Below, one piece after another: positions 8,708-17,197 of a stretch of 64,000 nucleotides of DNA. Source of the stretch: MW101C3 sp943367595 (GTDB taxonomy: Bacteria > Cyanobacteriota > Cyanobacteriia > PCC-6307 > Cyanobiaceae). Where the stretch lies: contig CALRJS020000002.1 of the NCBI GenBank assembly GCA_943367595.1, forward strand, positions 62,001 to 126,000, written 5' to 3'. A program made the translations under genes and the position numbers. Below the pieces are notes generated by a model that worked only from the letters and a program-made list of their open reading frames with translations, had not been told where the DNA came from and searched no databases. How positions within the stretch are numbered: position 1 is the stretch's first letter; every line of letters begins with the position of its first letter.

Positions 8708-9821
8708 CGATCTGCAGGCGTGCCAGCGAGGCCCCACGGTAGTAGTGGCCCAGGATCTCGTTGTACCGCCGCCCCGCCAGGGCCAGTTGCTGGGCGCCTT
8801 CCTGGCTCATGCTCGCCCCCAGGTGACCGTGCGCTTCCAGCGTGATCTGGCTGTTGGCTGCATAGAGGCTTTCCACGATCCCCCCCTGGTAGCTGAGGAT
8901 CAGGCCGTTGGTGCGGGCGGCCGCTTCGGTGGTGCGGCCATTCACCGTGGTGAGTCCCCGGTAGGCCTGCCAGCGGGTGGTGTCTCCCAGATGCCAGAAC
9001 TTGTTAGCAGGCCGGGCCAGGTGGGCCAGGGCGTAGGAGCGGGCCGCAACGGCCTGGGCCTTGAGCGCCTCCATGGACCAGGACGTGGGCATTTCCGCCC
9101 CCACCACCGAGGCGATGTAGGCCTCCAGTGGCAGGTGATTGATCGGTGTGATGCCTCCCCGCTCCGCCAGCAGGCGCAGGCGGCCGGTGTACGGCTGGCC
9201 GTTCACTAGCAACGCCTCCCCGGGGGCGGTGTCGAGCCAGAGATCGTTGGCGCCGGCCCCGGCGCTCAGATCGACGGGGCTGCGGGCCTGGCCCTGGGCC
9301 AGCACCTGGCCCTCGCCGTTGCGCAGCCACCAGGGGCCCGTGGCCGAAAAGCTGGGCTGGCCTGCCTGCCGCAGCAGGGCCACCCGCACCTCGAGCGGAA
9401 CCGGGCGGCCCGCGGCGGGCTCCACCAGGGAGGCGGGGGCATCCGGCAGCTGGGCAGGAGCGGGAGGCTGCTGGGCGCGACGCGCTTCGATGGCCCGCAG
9501 GCGGCTCTCCTCGCCAGCCGGGTCGGTGGCTTCCCCTGTGGTGCTGGCCGGGAGCAGCGCTTCCATCACCCGCGCGTCAAGGTCGGGCTTCGACTGGCTG
9601 AACGACTGGGCGTAGAAGCCGATGCCCAGGGCCACCACGCTCAAGGGCGTGGTGAGCAGCAGGGTGGTGCGGCGTTGCGGTGTGAGGGCCCGCTGCAACC
9701 GTCGCCCGAACCGCTCGCTGCCGAGCTTCAACCGACGCAGGGCACGCGTGCTTCGCGTCACCAGCTGCTGGCCTGCGGGCCAGTTCACAGACTTATCCCT
9801 CTGTTCACAACCATTTCCCAC
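8694..9821 (-). CDS. SpoIID/LytB-domain protein
   Basis: 375 residues from a GTG at 9821; GTGs at 9788 and 9761 are also in frame. A basic N-terminus precedes a hydrophobic anchor (TTLLLTTPLSVVALGIGFYA), so the protein is probably membrane-tethered facing the periplasm. The SpoIID domain occupies the second half: INHLPLEAYIASVVGAEMPT and WSMEALKAQAVAARSYALAH are the diagnostic segments. SpoIID proteins are lytic transglycosylases acting on denuded glycan in spore formers; cyanobacterial versions are of unknown role, probably peptidoglycan remodelling. It overlaps and is probably co-translated with the Ap4A enzyme gene downstream. Confidence 0.85.
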   Translation of the reverse strand: MGNGCEQRDKSVNWPAGQQLVTRSTRALRRLKLGSERFGRRLQRALTPQRRTTLLLTTPLSVVALGIGFYAQSFSQSKPDLDARVMEALLPASTTGEATDPAGEESRLRAIEARRAQQPPAPAQLPDAPASLVEPAAGRPVPLEVRVALLRQAGQPSFSATGPWWLRNGEGQVLAQGQARSPVDLSAGAGANDLWLDTAPGEALLVNGQPYTGRLRLLAERGGITPINHLPLEAYIASVVGAEMPTSWSMEALKAQAVAARSYALAHLARPANKFWHLGDTTRWQAYRGLTTVNGRTTEAAARTNGLILSYQGGIVESLYAANSQITLEAHGHLGASMSQEGAQQLALAGRRYNEILGHYYRGASLARLQIGGAH

Positions 9822-9908
9822 TGTTCGTTGGAGCGATCATGGCTGACAACGGCCGGAACATTCGGTTATCGCGCCGACGTGACCCCTGGATGGGGGCTGG
9901 TGGTGGCT

Positions 9909-9990
9909 TGTGAGGGAAGTGGGGCGCTGTGGGGTGTGGTGTGAGGGCAGTGGGGGCGCTGTGGGGGGCTTGTGAGGGCTTGGGGGATCG
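9909..9990. repeat. 31-nt tandem repeat after gpsA
   Basis: Copies at 9909-9939 and 9940-9970, with a partial third from 9971. Each begins TGTGAGGGmAGTGGGG (TGTGAGGGAAGTGGGG, TGTGAGGGCAGTGGGG) and shares GCGCTGTGGGG. The array lies just beyond the gpsA stop codon (10002), in the spacer toward the SpoIID gene start. Confidence 0.7.
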
Positions 9991-10001
9991 GTTCCTGCGG
10001 C

Positions 10002-10919
10002 TCACACCCATTCCTGGCGCAGGTTGCGCTCCATCAGCGCCCGCACCGCTTCCTGTGGAGCGACGCGCTGCTGCAGCAGGCCCACCACCTGCTCACAGAT
10101 CGGCAGGTGCAGGGCATGGCGACGGGCCAGCTCCAGGGCGGCTTCGGCTGTGGCGGGCCCCTCGACCGTGGCGCCGATGCGGGCGAAGGCCGCCGCTGCG
10201 GAGTCACCCTCGGCCAGATGCAGCCCGAAGCGGTAGTTGCGGCTCAGGGGGCTGTTGGCAGTGGCCAGCAGGTCCCCCAGACCGGCCAGGCCGTAGAGGG
10301 TGGCGGGATCGCCGCCCAGTAGCTGGCTGAGCCGCCCCATTTCGGCCAGCCCGCGGGTCAGCAGGGAGGCCTTGGCGTTGGCCCCCAGCCCGAGACCATC
10401 ACAGATGCCGGCCGCCACCGCCATGACGTTCTTGAGCGCACCGGCCAGTTCGGTGCCGATCGGATCGGCGTTGGTGTACAGCCTCAGCCGCTGGCTGCTC
10501 AGCTGGCGTTGCAGCTCGCTGGCCAGCGCGGTGTGGGTGGAAGCCAGCACGCTGGCGGCCGGCAGGCCCTGATCCAGCTCCGCCGCCAGGTTGGGCCCGC
10601 TCAGCACCAGGCATGCCAACGATGGAATGGCCTGCTGCCACAACTGGCTGGCTGTGCAGTGCTGTTGAAGGTCGATGCCCTTGCTGCAGCTCACCAGGGG
10701 CACAGCCCCGGGCCAGCAGGCGCTCAGGTGCTGCGCCAGTGTCGGCACCCCGGCCATGGCCACGGCCGAGAGCACCAGGTCTTGCTGCTGGAGCACTGCG
10801 GCTGGATCGCCGCCATGGGAGCGCGACCAGACCGCGAGCTCATGGCCCTGCTGGCGCAGCACGCTGGCCAGGGTGCGCCCCCAGGCCCCTTGCCCCAGAA
10901 CGGCGATCCTCAGTGCCAT
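10002..10919 (-). CDS. gpsA: Glycerol-3-phosphate dehydrogenase [NAD(P)+]
   Basis: 305 residues, the usual length. It reduces dihydroxyacetone phosphate to sn-glycerol 3-phosphate, the backbone for membrane phospholipids and galactolipids. The N-terminal dinucleotide fold is seen as IAVLGQGAWGRTLASVLRQQ. The C-terminal substrate domain has ELAGALKNVMAVAAGICDGL and the segment LGANAKASLLTRGLAEMGRL with its conserved Lys and Arg. The ATG at 10919 was chosen because the fold starts four residues later. The gene points away from the SDR gene starting about 40 bp away, so the two probably share a divergent promoter region. Confidence 0.95.
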   Translation of the reverse strand: MALRIAVLGQGAWGRTLASVLRQQGHELAVWSRSHGGDPAAVLQQQDLVLSAVAMAGVPTLAQHLSACWPGAVPLVSCSKGIDLQQHCTASQLWQQAIPSLACLVLSGPNLAAELDQGLPAASVLASTHTALASELQRQLSSQRLRLYTNADPIGTELAGALKNVMAVAAGICDGLGLGANAKASLLTRGLAEMGRLSQLLGGDPATLYGLAGLGDLLATANSPLSRNYRFGLHLAEGDSAAAAFARIGATVEGPATAEAALELARRHALHLPICEQVVGLLQQRVAPQEAVRALMERNLRQEWV

Positions 10920-10959
10920 CGCGCCATCATGCGCCATCCCCTCCACCGCTTCGCTCCAG

Positions 10960-11733
10960 GTGTTGCCCACGCTCCCGTCCCGGCCGCCCCTCAGCAGCTG
11001 GAGCGGCCATGCCCTGGTGGTGGGTGCCGGCGGCATCGGCCGGGCCCTTTTGCAGGCCCTGGCCGAGCGGGCCCCCGGCCTGTGCCTCTGGGGCGCCAGC
11101 CGTCGCGGCTGGAGTGCCCTGCCTGGAGAGCCGGAGCTGGGCGCACGCGCCCTGCAGCTGGACCTCTGCGAGGACGCCAGCCTGCAGGCTGCTGCCGCCA
11201 TGCTGCAGGCCCAGGCCGGCACGTTGCGGCTGGTGATCAACACGGCCGGCCTGCTGCACGATGGCCCCGCTGTGCAACCGGAAAAGCGGCTCAGCCAGCT
11301 GAACCGCGCCGCCCTGGAGCGGGTGTTCGCGGTGAATGCCTACGGCCCGATCCTGCTGGCCCAGGCCCTGGAGCCGCTGCTGCCGCCCGCGGAGCCCGCG
11401 CTGTTCGCCAGCCTGTCGGCACGGGTCGGCAGCATCGCTGACAACGGCCTGGGGGGCTGGTACGGCTACCGCAGTGCCAAGGCCGCCCAGAACCAGTTGC
11501 TGCGTTGCCTGGCGCTGGAGTGGCGCCGTCGCCGGCCGCTGGCCACCGTGACCTTGCTGCATCCCGGCACCACGGCCACCGAACTCTCAGCGCCCTTCCG
11601 CGGCGGTGTGCCGCCGGAGCACCTGTTCAGCCCCGAGCGGGCCGCCCATCAGCTGCTGGACGTACTGGAGCTGCAGGGGCCGGAGCAGAGCGGCAGCTTT
11701 CTGGCCTGGGACGGCAGCCCGATTCCGTGGTGA
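10960..11733 (+). CDS. Short-chain dehydrogenase/reductase
   Basis: 257 residues from a GTG at 10960; no ATG is in frame near the fold, and this GTG precedes the nucleotide-binding motif by about 20 residues. The Rossmann motif is HALVVGAGGIGRALLQALAE. The NAG-type motif appears as INTAGLL, the catalytic Ser lies in FASLSARVGSI, and the catalytic Tyr/Lys in WYGYRSAKAAQNQ. The tail FLAWDGSPIPW is typical of cyanobacterial SDRs whose substrate is unknown. It is divergent from gpsA. The fold is certain; the reaction is not. Confidence 0.88.
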   Translation: MLPTLPSRPPLSSWSGHALVVGAGGIGRALLQALAERAPGLCLWGASRRGWSALPGEPELGARALQLDLCEDASLQAAAAMLQAQAGTLRLVINTAGLLHDGPAVQPEKRLSQLNRAALERVFAVNAYGPILLAQALEPLLPPAEPALFASLSARVGSIADNGLGGWYGYRSAKAAQNQLLRCLALEWRRRRPLATVTLLHPGTTATELSAPFRGGVPPEHLFSPERAAHQLLDVLELQGPEQSGSFLAWDGSPIPW

Positions 11734-11753
11734 AGGGGGGTATGGCGACGGGC

Positions 11754-11808
11754 TGTGAAGACGGGGGTGTGAAGACGGGACTGTGAAGCCGAGGTGTGAA
11801 GTCGGGGC
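11754..11808. repeat. 14-nt tandem repeat after the SDR stop codon
   Basis: Four units begin TGTGAAG: TGTGAAGACGGGGG (11754), TGTGAAGACGGGAC (11768), TGTGAAGCCGAGG (11782) and TGTGAAGTCGGGG (11795). The stop-codon context of the SDR gene (GTGGTGAAGGGGGG, 11728-11741) looks like a related, more diverged copy. Confidence 0.75.
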
Positions 11809-11880
11809 ATGCAGGCGGTGGAGTCTGCAGCTGGCGCGGGGGTGCCTGGACCTAGGAGACGTGCAGGCTGGTGCAAGCCG

Positions 11881-11992
11881 TGGGACAGCGGCGCTGCAAC
11901 GGCTGCGCTGCAACGGCGGCTGTGCGGCGGTCGCGTTGCAACGGTTGTGGTGCAACGCCTGCTGTGCGGCGGCTGCGGTGCGGCGCTCAACC
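11881..11992. repeat. Eight-copy degenerate 14-nt tandem repeat
   Basis: Units start at exact 14-nt steps: 11881, 11895, 11909, 11923, 11937, 11951, 11965, 11979. Cores are TGCAACG or TGCGGCG in seven of them, for example TGCAACGGCTGCGC (11895) and TGCAACGGTTGTGG (11937). The last copy runs into the stop codon of the DUF2237 gene (11987). Together with 11754-11808, most of this spacer between two convergent genes is 14-nt-periodic. Confidence 0.75.
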
Positions 11993-12397
11993 CACGTGGG
12001 CCAGCTCCTTCAGCAACTCCAGCGGGATCACCTCAAGCGCGGACGCTTCCGTGGCCTCCAGTCGCACCGGCGGTGCCACCCCGTCCTGGTAGGCCTCCAG
12101 CCAGCGGGCGGCGCAGATGCACCAGTGATTACCCGGCTGAAGACCCGGAAAGCCGTAGGCCGGCATCGGTGTGGAAAGGTCGTTGCCACGGGAACGGCTG
12201 TAGCGCAGGAAGACATCGTTCACCACACAGCAGACGGTGTGGCGTCCTGTGTCGCTGCTGTCGGTGCTGCAGAAACCATCGCGGTACCAACCGGTGAGTG
12301 GTGTGCATCCGCAGATCTCAAGCGTCTCACCGAGCACATTGCGGGCCACCACTGGCGCTGAAGAAGAACGCGGTTCCACGGATCGTGCCGAAATCAT
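11987..12397 (-). CDS. DUF2237 family protein
   Basis: 136 residues. Diagnostic segments: NVLGETLEICGCTPLTGWYR, then HTVCCVVNDVFLRYSRSRGN, YGFPGLQPGNHWCICAARW, and LEATEASALEVIPLELLK. Conserved cysteines in the CGC, CC and CIC positions match the family. DUF2237 proteins are small bacterial proteins of unknown function; the conserved Cys and acidic residues suggest metal or redox chemistry, which is inference. The 5' extension before the conserved Asn-Val-Leu-Gly is about 18 residues and may be shorter in reality. The stop codon lies inside the 14-nt repeat array. Confidence 0.85.
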   Translation of the reverse strand: MISARSVEPRSSSAPVVARNVLGETLEICGCTPLTGWYRDGFCSTDSSDTGRHTVCCVVNDVFLRYSRSRGNDLSTPMPAYGFPGLQPGNHWCICAARWLEAYQDGVAPPVRLEATEASALEVIPLELLKELAHVG

Positions 12398-12533
12398 CCC
12401 AAAGTCTGCAGGACCAATGGCGGGAATGGCCCTGAGAGGTTGACGGAATCGGGGGGGCAGGCGTTAAAGGTCATTGTGCAGTGGTGCTGGAAGGCTCCCT
12501 TCTGCCGCCCTTACGACTTGCGATACCCCCTTC

Positions 12534-12755
12534 ATGAGCTGGGATTTCACCGAAGATGCTGCCTTCATGGCGCTGCTCGACGCCTTCAAGGAAAGCGGTG
12601 AAAGCTCCGCGATGGAGTTTCTTGCCCACGGCGAAGGCGCCTTCCATTTCCAGGAGCTCACCCAGAACGCCGCCGGTGAGGGGATCGACCTTAGTGATTC
12701 GACTGATCTCCAGGCGTTTCAGCAAGAGGTGATCGACACGCTCGAAGATCTCTGA
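12534..12755 (+). CDS. Small acidic hypothetical protein (73 aa)
   Basis: Starts MSWDFTEDAAFMALLDAFKE and remains acidic and helical to the end (LQAFQQEVIDTLEDL). I do not recognise the family. The ATG at 12534 gives a compact protein; an upstream ATG at 12474 in the same frame adds 20 residues of non-coding appearance. It is the only clear frame between the DUF2237 gene and DUF4090 gene. Nothing suggests a function. Confidence 0.6.
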   Translation: MSWDFTEDAAFMALLDAFKESGESSAMEFLAHGEGAFHFQELTQNAAGEGIDLSDSTDLQAFQQEVIDTLEDL

Positions 12756-12872
12756 TCCAGTTCTGCTGCTGAAGGAAGCCCCTGCCTTCAGAGCACGTCA
12801 GCATGCGGTCCTCCAGCCGCTGAGACAACCGCGGCAGATCCAGCACCAGGTGGTTCGGTGGCAGGCGATCCG

Positions 12873-13007
12873 GCAGCAGTCCTTTTCGCCACCTGCAACT
12901 CAGCTGCGCGCGCCTCTGCAGCAGTCGATTCAGCTTCAGCTGTTACAGCTGCGATCGATTCCGCAGCAGGTCATCCGGCTTCAGGCGATCCATTGGCAGG
13001 CGCCCTT
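12873..13007. repeat. Degenerate 45-nt tandem repeat in the spacer 12756-13063
   Basis: GCAGCAGtc-type starts recur at exactly 45-nt steps: 12873, 12918 and 12963, with drifted interiors. The spacer from 12756 to 13063 (308 bases) holds no gene I trust. Its plus-strand frame translates to Ala-rich 15-residue repeats, which I attribute to the DNA repeat rather than to a protein. Confidence 0.45.
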
Positions 13008-13063
13008 GAGGAGGGTGGTTCAGCGCGATCACTCCAGCCACCCCCGCTGCGGCAGTGGCTGCT

Positions 13064-13336
13064 TCAGCCATAGAAGAAGGCGATTTCCTTGTCCTTGAGG
13101 CCCTCCCAGCCGGCAGCCTTGAGCCGGGCATCCAGGCTGGCCTGATCAAAATGCTTCGCCCCGGTTTTCACCACCCGGTTGCGCATCGACTTCTTCACGC
13201 CGCTGCGGGCCCGCTGGGCCTCCAGTGCCATCACCTCGCGGTAGAGGCTCAGCATCTCGGCCGGAATCGGCGAGCCGTCGAGGTCGAGTCCGGCGGCGAT
13301 GGCCGCATCCACTCCGTCAGGTCCGGCAATGGCCAT
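13064..13336 (-). CDS. DUF4090 family small protein
   Basis: 90 residues: begins MAIAGPDGVDAAIAAGLDLD, then GSPIPAEMLSLYREVMALEA and a basic segment (RARSGVKKSMRNRVVKTGAK), ending in KDKEIAFFYG. I recognise this as the small cyanobacterial DUF4090 family; function unknown. The basic central helix could bind nucleic acid, but that is only a guess. It lies 70 bp downstream of metH on the same strand and might be read from the same transcript. Confidence 0.75.
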   Translation of the reverse strand: MAIAGPDGVDAAIAAGLDLDGSPIPAEMLSLYREVMALEAQRARSGVKKSMRNRVVKTGAKHFDQASLDARLKAAGWEGLKDKEIAFFYG

Positions 13337-13406
13337 GGCAGCAGTGCAAGAGAGCGTCCCCAGCCTGCCACCGCCCCAAGCCTGGCAACGCCCCGGGGCG
13401 GCTTGC

Positions 13407-16400
13407 TCAGGCGCTGAAGTAGCGGGCCTGGCTGTGAAGGGCCACCAGGGCGGTGGTGCTCTGCTCGGGTTCCAGCTGGTCGCTTTCGTCCATGCTCAGC
13501 CCGATCCGCTCCGCTCCCAGCCACTGCAGCTGGGGTCGGGAATCGGCCACGTTGGGGCAGGCGGGATAGCCGAAGGAGTAGCGGCTGCCGCGGTAGCGCT
13601 GGGCCAGCACATCGCGCAGGGCGCTGGGTTCCTCAGTGGCGAAGCCCAGCTCGCGTCGGATGCGTGCATGGGTCCACTCGGCCAGCGCTTCTGCCATCTG
13701 CACCCCGAGACCGTGGAAATAGAGGTAGTCGGTGTAGCGATCGGCAGCGAAGAGTTCACGGGCAAACCCTGTGGCCTTCTCCCCCATCGTGACGGCCTGC
13801 ATCGGCAGCACATCGGTGGGGCGGCCCTGGTCGAGGTCGCGGTAGAAATCGGCGACGCAGTAGCGGTTGCCGCCCCTCTGGCGCGGTAGCTCGAAACGGC
13901 CCAGTTCCCGTTCAGGGTCGACCGGATCGAAGACCACCAGCGCGTTGCCGAGTCGGCCGCATGGGAAGTAGCCGTAGGCCACCCGCGGGGTGAGCAACTG
14001 CTCCTCCAGGCAGCGCTGCATCCAGTGCTGCAACACCGGTTCGGCCTTGGCCGCCAGCATCTGCTCGTAGTCGTCACGGCTCTGCTGCTGCGTCTTGCGT
14101 AACTGCCACTGGCCGGCGAACAGGGCGTTGCGATCCAGGTAGCTGAACACTTCAGCCAGTGGGATCGCGTGCTCATCGAGCACGCGGCTGCCCAGGAACG
14201 GCGGCACGATGGCTGCTTCTTCCGGAACGGCCTCAGAACGATGGTCGTTGGGAGGCGCTGCCGCGCTTGCTGGCGCCTCTGGCATGGCTGCTGCCGCCGC
14301 TGGGTCCTCGGCTTCAGGGGCTGCCTGGGGCGCTGCTGCCGATCCTGGGGCTGCTGTGGCTGCTGCTGATCCAGCGGCTGCTGGTGCCTCTTCTGCACCG
14401 GCGGGGGCGGTTGTCGTGGCGTCATCGGCGGTGTCTTCGCCGCGCTCCAGCCCGAGTCCGGGCGGAATCTCGCCGCTGAAGCCTTCCGCATCGCTCCAGC
14501 GGTTGTTCTGCTTGGCCTCCACCAACGCGTCCATGAAGCGCAGGTCGGCGAAGGCATCCCGGCCGTAGATCACCTGCCCCCGATAGACCGCGCGGCAATC
14601 CTTGTTGACGAAGCGAGGCGTGAGCGCCGCTCCTCCAAGAATCACCGGCACCTGAATGCCAGCCTCATTGAAGGCCTGCAGATTGTCTTTCATGAAGGCA
14701 GTGGACTTCACCAACAAGCCGCTCATGGCGATGCAATCGGCCTGATGCAGTTTCTGAGCTTCGATGATCGCTTCCACCGATTGCTTGATGCCCAGATTGA
14801 CCACCTCATAGCCGTTGTTGGTGAGGATGATGTCCACCAGATTCTTGCCGATGTCGTGAACATCGCCTTTCACCGTGGCGATCAGGAACTTGGCTTTGGC
14901 AGAACTCTCACCTTCCACCCGTTCCATGAAGGGTTCCAGGAACGCCACGGCGAACTTCATCGTTTCTGCGCTCTGCAACACGAATGGCAGCTGCATCTGG
15001 CCGGAGCCGAACAGCTCACCCACCACCTTCATGCCATCGAGAAGGAATGTGTTGATGATCTGCAGCGGTGGGTACGTGGTGAGGGCTTCGTTGAGTGAAG
15101 CTTCGAGGCCGATGCGCTCCCCATCGATGATGTGCTGGGTGAGGCGTTTCTCCACCTCCAGATCCGCCAGCTGCGGCCCCGCATCGCGGGCTTCCCGGGC
15201 GCTCACCCCCTCGAACAGGGTGCTGAGCGTGGTGAGGGGGTCATACACGCAGACATCCCCGTCGAAACGGCGTGCATCGGCGATCAGATCACGGCACACC
15301 TGCTGGTGTTCCTCGCTGATCTTGATCAGCGGCAGGATCTTGGCCGGGCTGATGATCGCCGCATCCATGCCGGCGGCACAGCACGCGTGCAGAAACACGG
15401 AGTTGAGCGTGATCCGTGCCGCTGGTGACAGCCCGAAGCTGATGTTGCTCACCCCCAGCACCACGTGCACGCCTGGAAGCTCGCTGCGAATGCGGCGGAT
15501 CGCCTCGATCGTGGCGGCCCCATTGAGGCGGTCTTCCTCGATGCCGGTGGAGATCGGCAGCGCCAGGGGGTCGTAGAAGATTTCGTGCGCTGGAATGCCG
15601 AATTCCACAGCATCGCGATAGGCGCGCTGGGCAATGGCGAACTTGCGCTCGGCGGTGCGTGCCATGCCCTCTTCATCAATCGTGCCGATCACCACGGCAG
15701 CGCCATACTGCTTGGCCAGTTCGAGCACCTTGAAGAAGCGCTCATCCCCATCTTCGTAGTTGGTGGAGTTGAGCAGACATTTTCCGCCTGCCACCTTCAG
15801 GCCAGCCTCCATCTTCTGCCACTCGGTGGAATCGAGCATCAGCGGCAGATTCACATTCGTGACCAGCCGGCTGACCAGCTCATGCATGTCGCGCACACCG
15901 TCGCGGCCGACATAATCAACGTTGACGTCGAGCACGTGGGCGTTTTCCTTCACCTGGCCGCGAGCCACGGCCACCAGCCCATCCCAGTCTTCGGCGTTGA
16001 GAAGGTCACGCACCTTGCGCGAGCCGCTGGCATTGAGCCGCTCACCAATGATCAGGAAGGAGTTGTCCTGGTGGTAAGGGGTGACGCCATAAATCGAAGC
16101 GGCGGCTGGTTCGTAGTGGAACGCCGGCCGCTCCAGCCGTTGCTCCGGGCGCCGCACGGCCCGCTGGCGTGGCTGCAGATCGGCGGTGAGCTCTGAGAGG
16201 GCAGCGATGTGAGCGGGGGTGGTGCCGCAGCAGCCGCCGATCACCTGCACACCGAGATCATTGACGAAGTGCATGAGCTGCAGCTTCAGCTCCAGCGGTG
16301 TCAGCCGGTAGTGGGCCACGCCACCCACGTTTTCCGGCAGCCCGGCGTTGGGAATGCAGCTCACCACGAACGGGCTGTGCTCGCTCAGGTAGCGGATGTG

Positions 16401-17150
16401 TTCCTTCATCTGCTCAGGCCCGGTGGCGCAGTTGAGGCCGAGCACATCGATCGGGAAGGGCTCCAGGATCGACACCACGGCGGCGATGTCGGAGCCCACG
16501 AGCATGGTTCCGGTGGTTTCCATCGTGACCGACACCATCAGCGGCCGCCGCTGCCCGGTGGCGTTGAAGGCCGCTTCAATTCCCTGCAGGGCGGCCTTGA
16601 TCTGCAGCACGTCCTGGCAGGTTTCCACGATCAGCAGGTCCACGTCGCCAGCGATCAGGCCTTCCGCCTGCTCCCGGAAGGCGTCGCGCATCGTGTCGAA
16701 GTCGATGTGCCCGAGGGTGGGCAACTTGGTGGTGGGCCCCATCGAACCGGCCACGAAGCGGGGCTTGGCGGGGCTGCTGTATTCAGCGGCGCAGGCGCGG
16801 GCCAGTTCGGCCGCCCGCTTGTTGATCGCGAAGGCCTGGTCTTCCAGGCCGTATTCGGCCAGCACGATCGAGGCGGCGCCGAAGGTGTCGGTTTCGATCA
16901 CATCGCAGCCGGCCTCCAGGAACTGGCGGTGCACGGCCTGCACGGCATCTGGCCGGGTGAACACCAGCTGCTCGTTGCAACCCTCCAGGGCTGCCCCACC
17001 GAAGTCGGCGGCGGTGAGATCCATCTGCTGGAGTGAGGTGCCGGTGGCCCCGTCAAACACCAGCACCGGCCGCTCAGGTGCGTGGAGACGCTCCAGAAAA
17101 CCCATGCGCTGGGTCGCTGGCGCCCCTGCCTGCTGCACCACTGCCGTCAT
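13407..17150 (-). CDS. metH: Cobalamin-dependent methionine synthase
   Basis: 1247 residues. It transfers the methyl group from methyltetrahydrofolate to homocysteine through cobalamin. Four modules in order: homocysteine-binding barrel (about 15-340; Zn cysteines in LGLNCATGPEQM and VIGGCCGTTPAHI), pterin-binding barrel (about 365-630; FLIIGERLNASGSRK), cobalamin cap and B12 domain (about 655-895; the cobalt-ligand His of KGDVHDIGKN is at about residue 764), and the S-adenosylmethionine activation domain (about 985-1247; the ATEEPSALR and YRGSRYSFGYPACPN segments). Between the last two modules is an Ala/Pro-rich linker of about 80 residues (about 900-980), much longer than usual. It follows ilvE by 47 bp and is probably co-transcribed. 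The B12 synthesis gene cobN lies just beyond ilvE. Confidence 0.97.
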   Translation of the reverse strand: MTAVVQQAGAPATQRMGFLERLHAPERPVLVFDGATGTSLQQMDLTAADFGGAALEGCNEQLVFTRPDAVQAVHRQFLEAGCDVIETDTFGAASIVLAEYGLEDQAFAINKRAAELARACAAEYSSPAKPRFVAGSMGPTTKLPTLGHIDFDTMRDAFREQAEGLIAGDVDLLIVETCQDVLQIKAALQGIEAAFNATGQRRPLMVSVTMETTGTMLVGSDIAAVVSILEPFPIDVLGLNCATGPEQMKEHIRYLSEHSPFVVSCIPNAGLPENVGGVAHYRLTPLELKLQLMHFVNDLGVQVIGGCCGTTPAHIAALSELTADLQPRQRAVRRPEQRLERPAFHYEPAAASIYGVTPYHQDNSFLIIGERLNASGSRKVRDLLNAEDWDGLVAVARGQVKENAHVLDVNVDYVGRDGVRDMHELVSRLVTNVNLPLMLDSTEWQKMEAGLKVAGGKCLLNSTNYEDGDERFFKVLELAKQYGAAVVIGTIDEEGMARTAERKFAIAQRAYRDAVEFGIPAHEIFYDPLALPISTGIEEDRLNGAATIEAIRRIRSELPGVHVVLGVSNISFGLSPAARITLNSVFLHACCAAGMDAAIISPAKILPLIKISEEHQQVCRDLIADARRFDGDVCVYDPLTTLSTLFEGVSAREARDAGPQLADLEVEKRLTQHIIDGERIGLEASLNEALTTYPPLQIINTFLLDGMKVVGELFGSGQMQLPFVLQSAETMKFAVAFLEPFMERVEGESSAKAKFLIATVKGDVHDIGKNLVDIILTNNGYEVVNLGIKQSVEAIIEAQKLHQADCIAMSGLLVKSTAFMKDNLQAFNEAGIQVPVILGGAALTPRFVNKDCRAVYRGQVIYGRDAFADLRFMDALVEAKQNNRWSDAEGFSGEIPPGLGLERGEDTADDATTTAPAGAEEAPAAAGSAAATAAPGSAAAPQAAPEAEDPAAAAAMPEAPASAAAPPNDHRSEAVPEEAAIVPPFLGSRVLDEHAIPLAEVFSYLDRNALFAGQWQLRKTQQQSRDDYEQMLAAKAEPVLQHWMQRCLEEQLLTPRVAYGYFPCGRLGNALVVFDPVDPERELGRFELPRQRGGNRYCVADFYRDLDQGRPTDVLPMQAVTMGEKATGFARELFAADRYTDYLYFHGLGVQMAEALAEWTHARIRRELGFATEEPSALRDVLAQRYRGSRYSFGYPACPNVADSRPQLQWLGAERIGLSMDESDQLEPEQSTTALVALHSQARYFSA

Positions 17151-17197
17151 CGATTACGCGTTCAAGGCCAGCTGCCACTGTAGGAAGTGCCGCTGGC

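Noticed and set aside
12858..13073. Small Ala-rich plus-strand frame in the 12756-13063 spacer
   Set aside because: Its 15-residue periodicity is explained by the 45-nt DNA repeat, and it lacks a convincing start or conserved feature.
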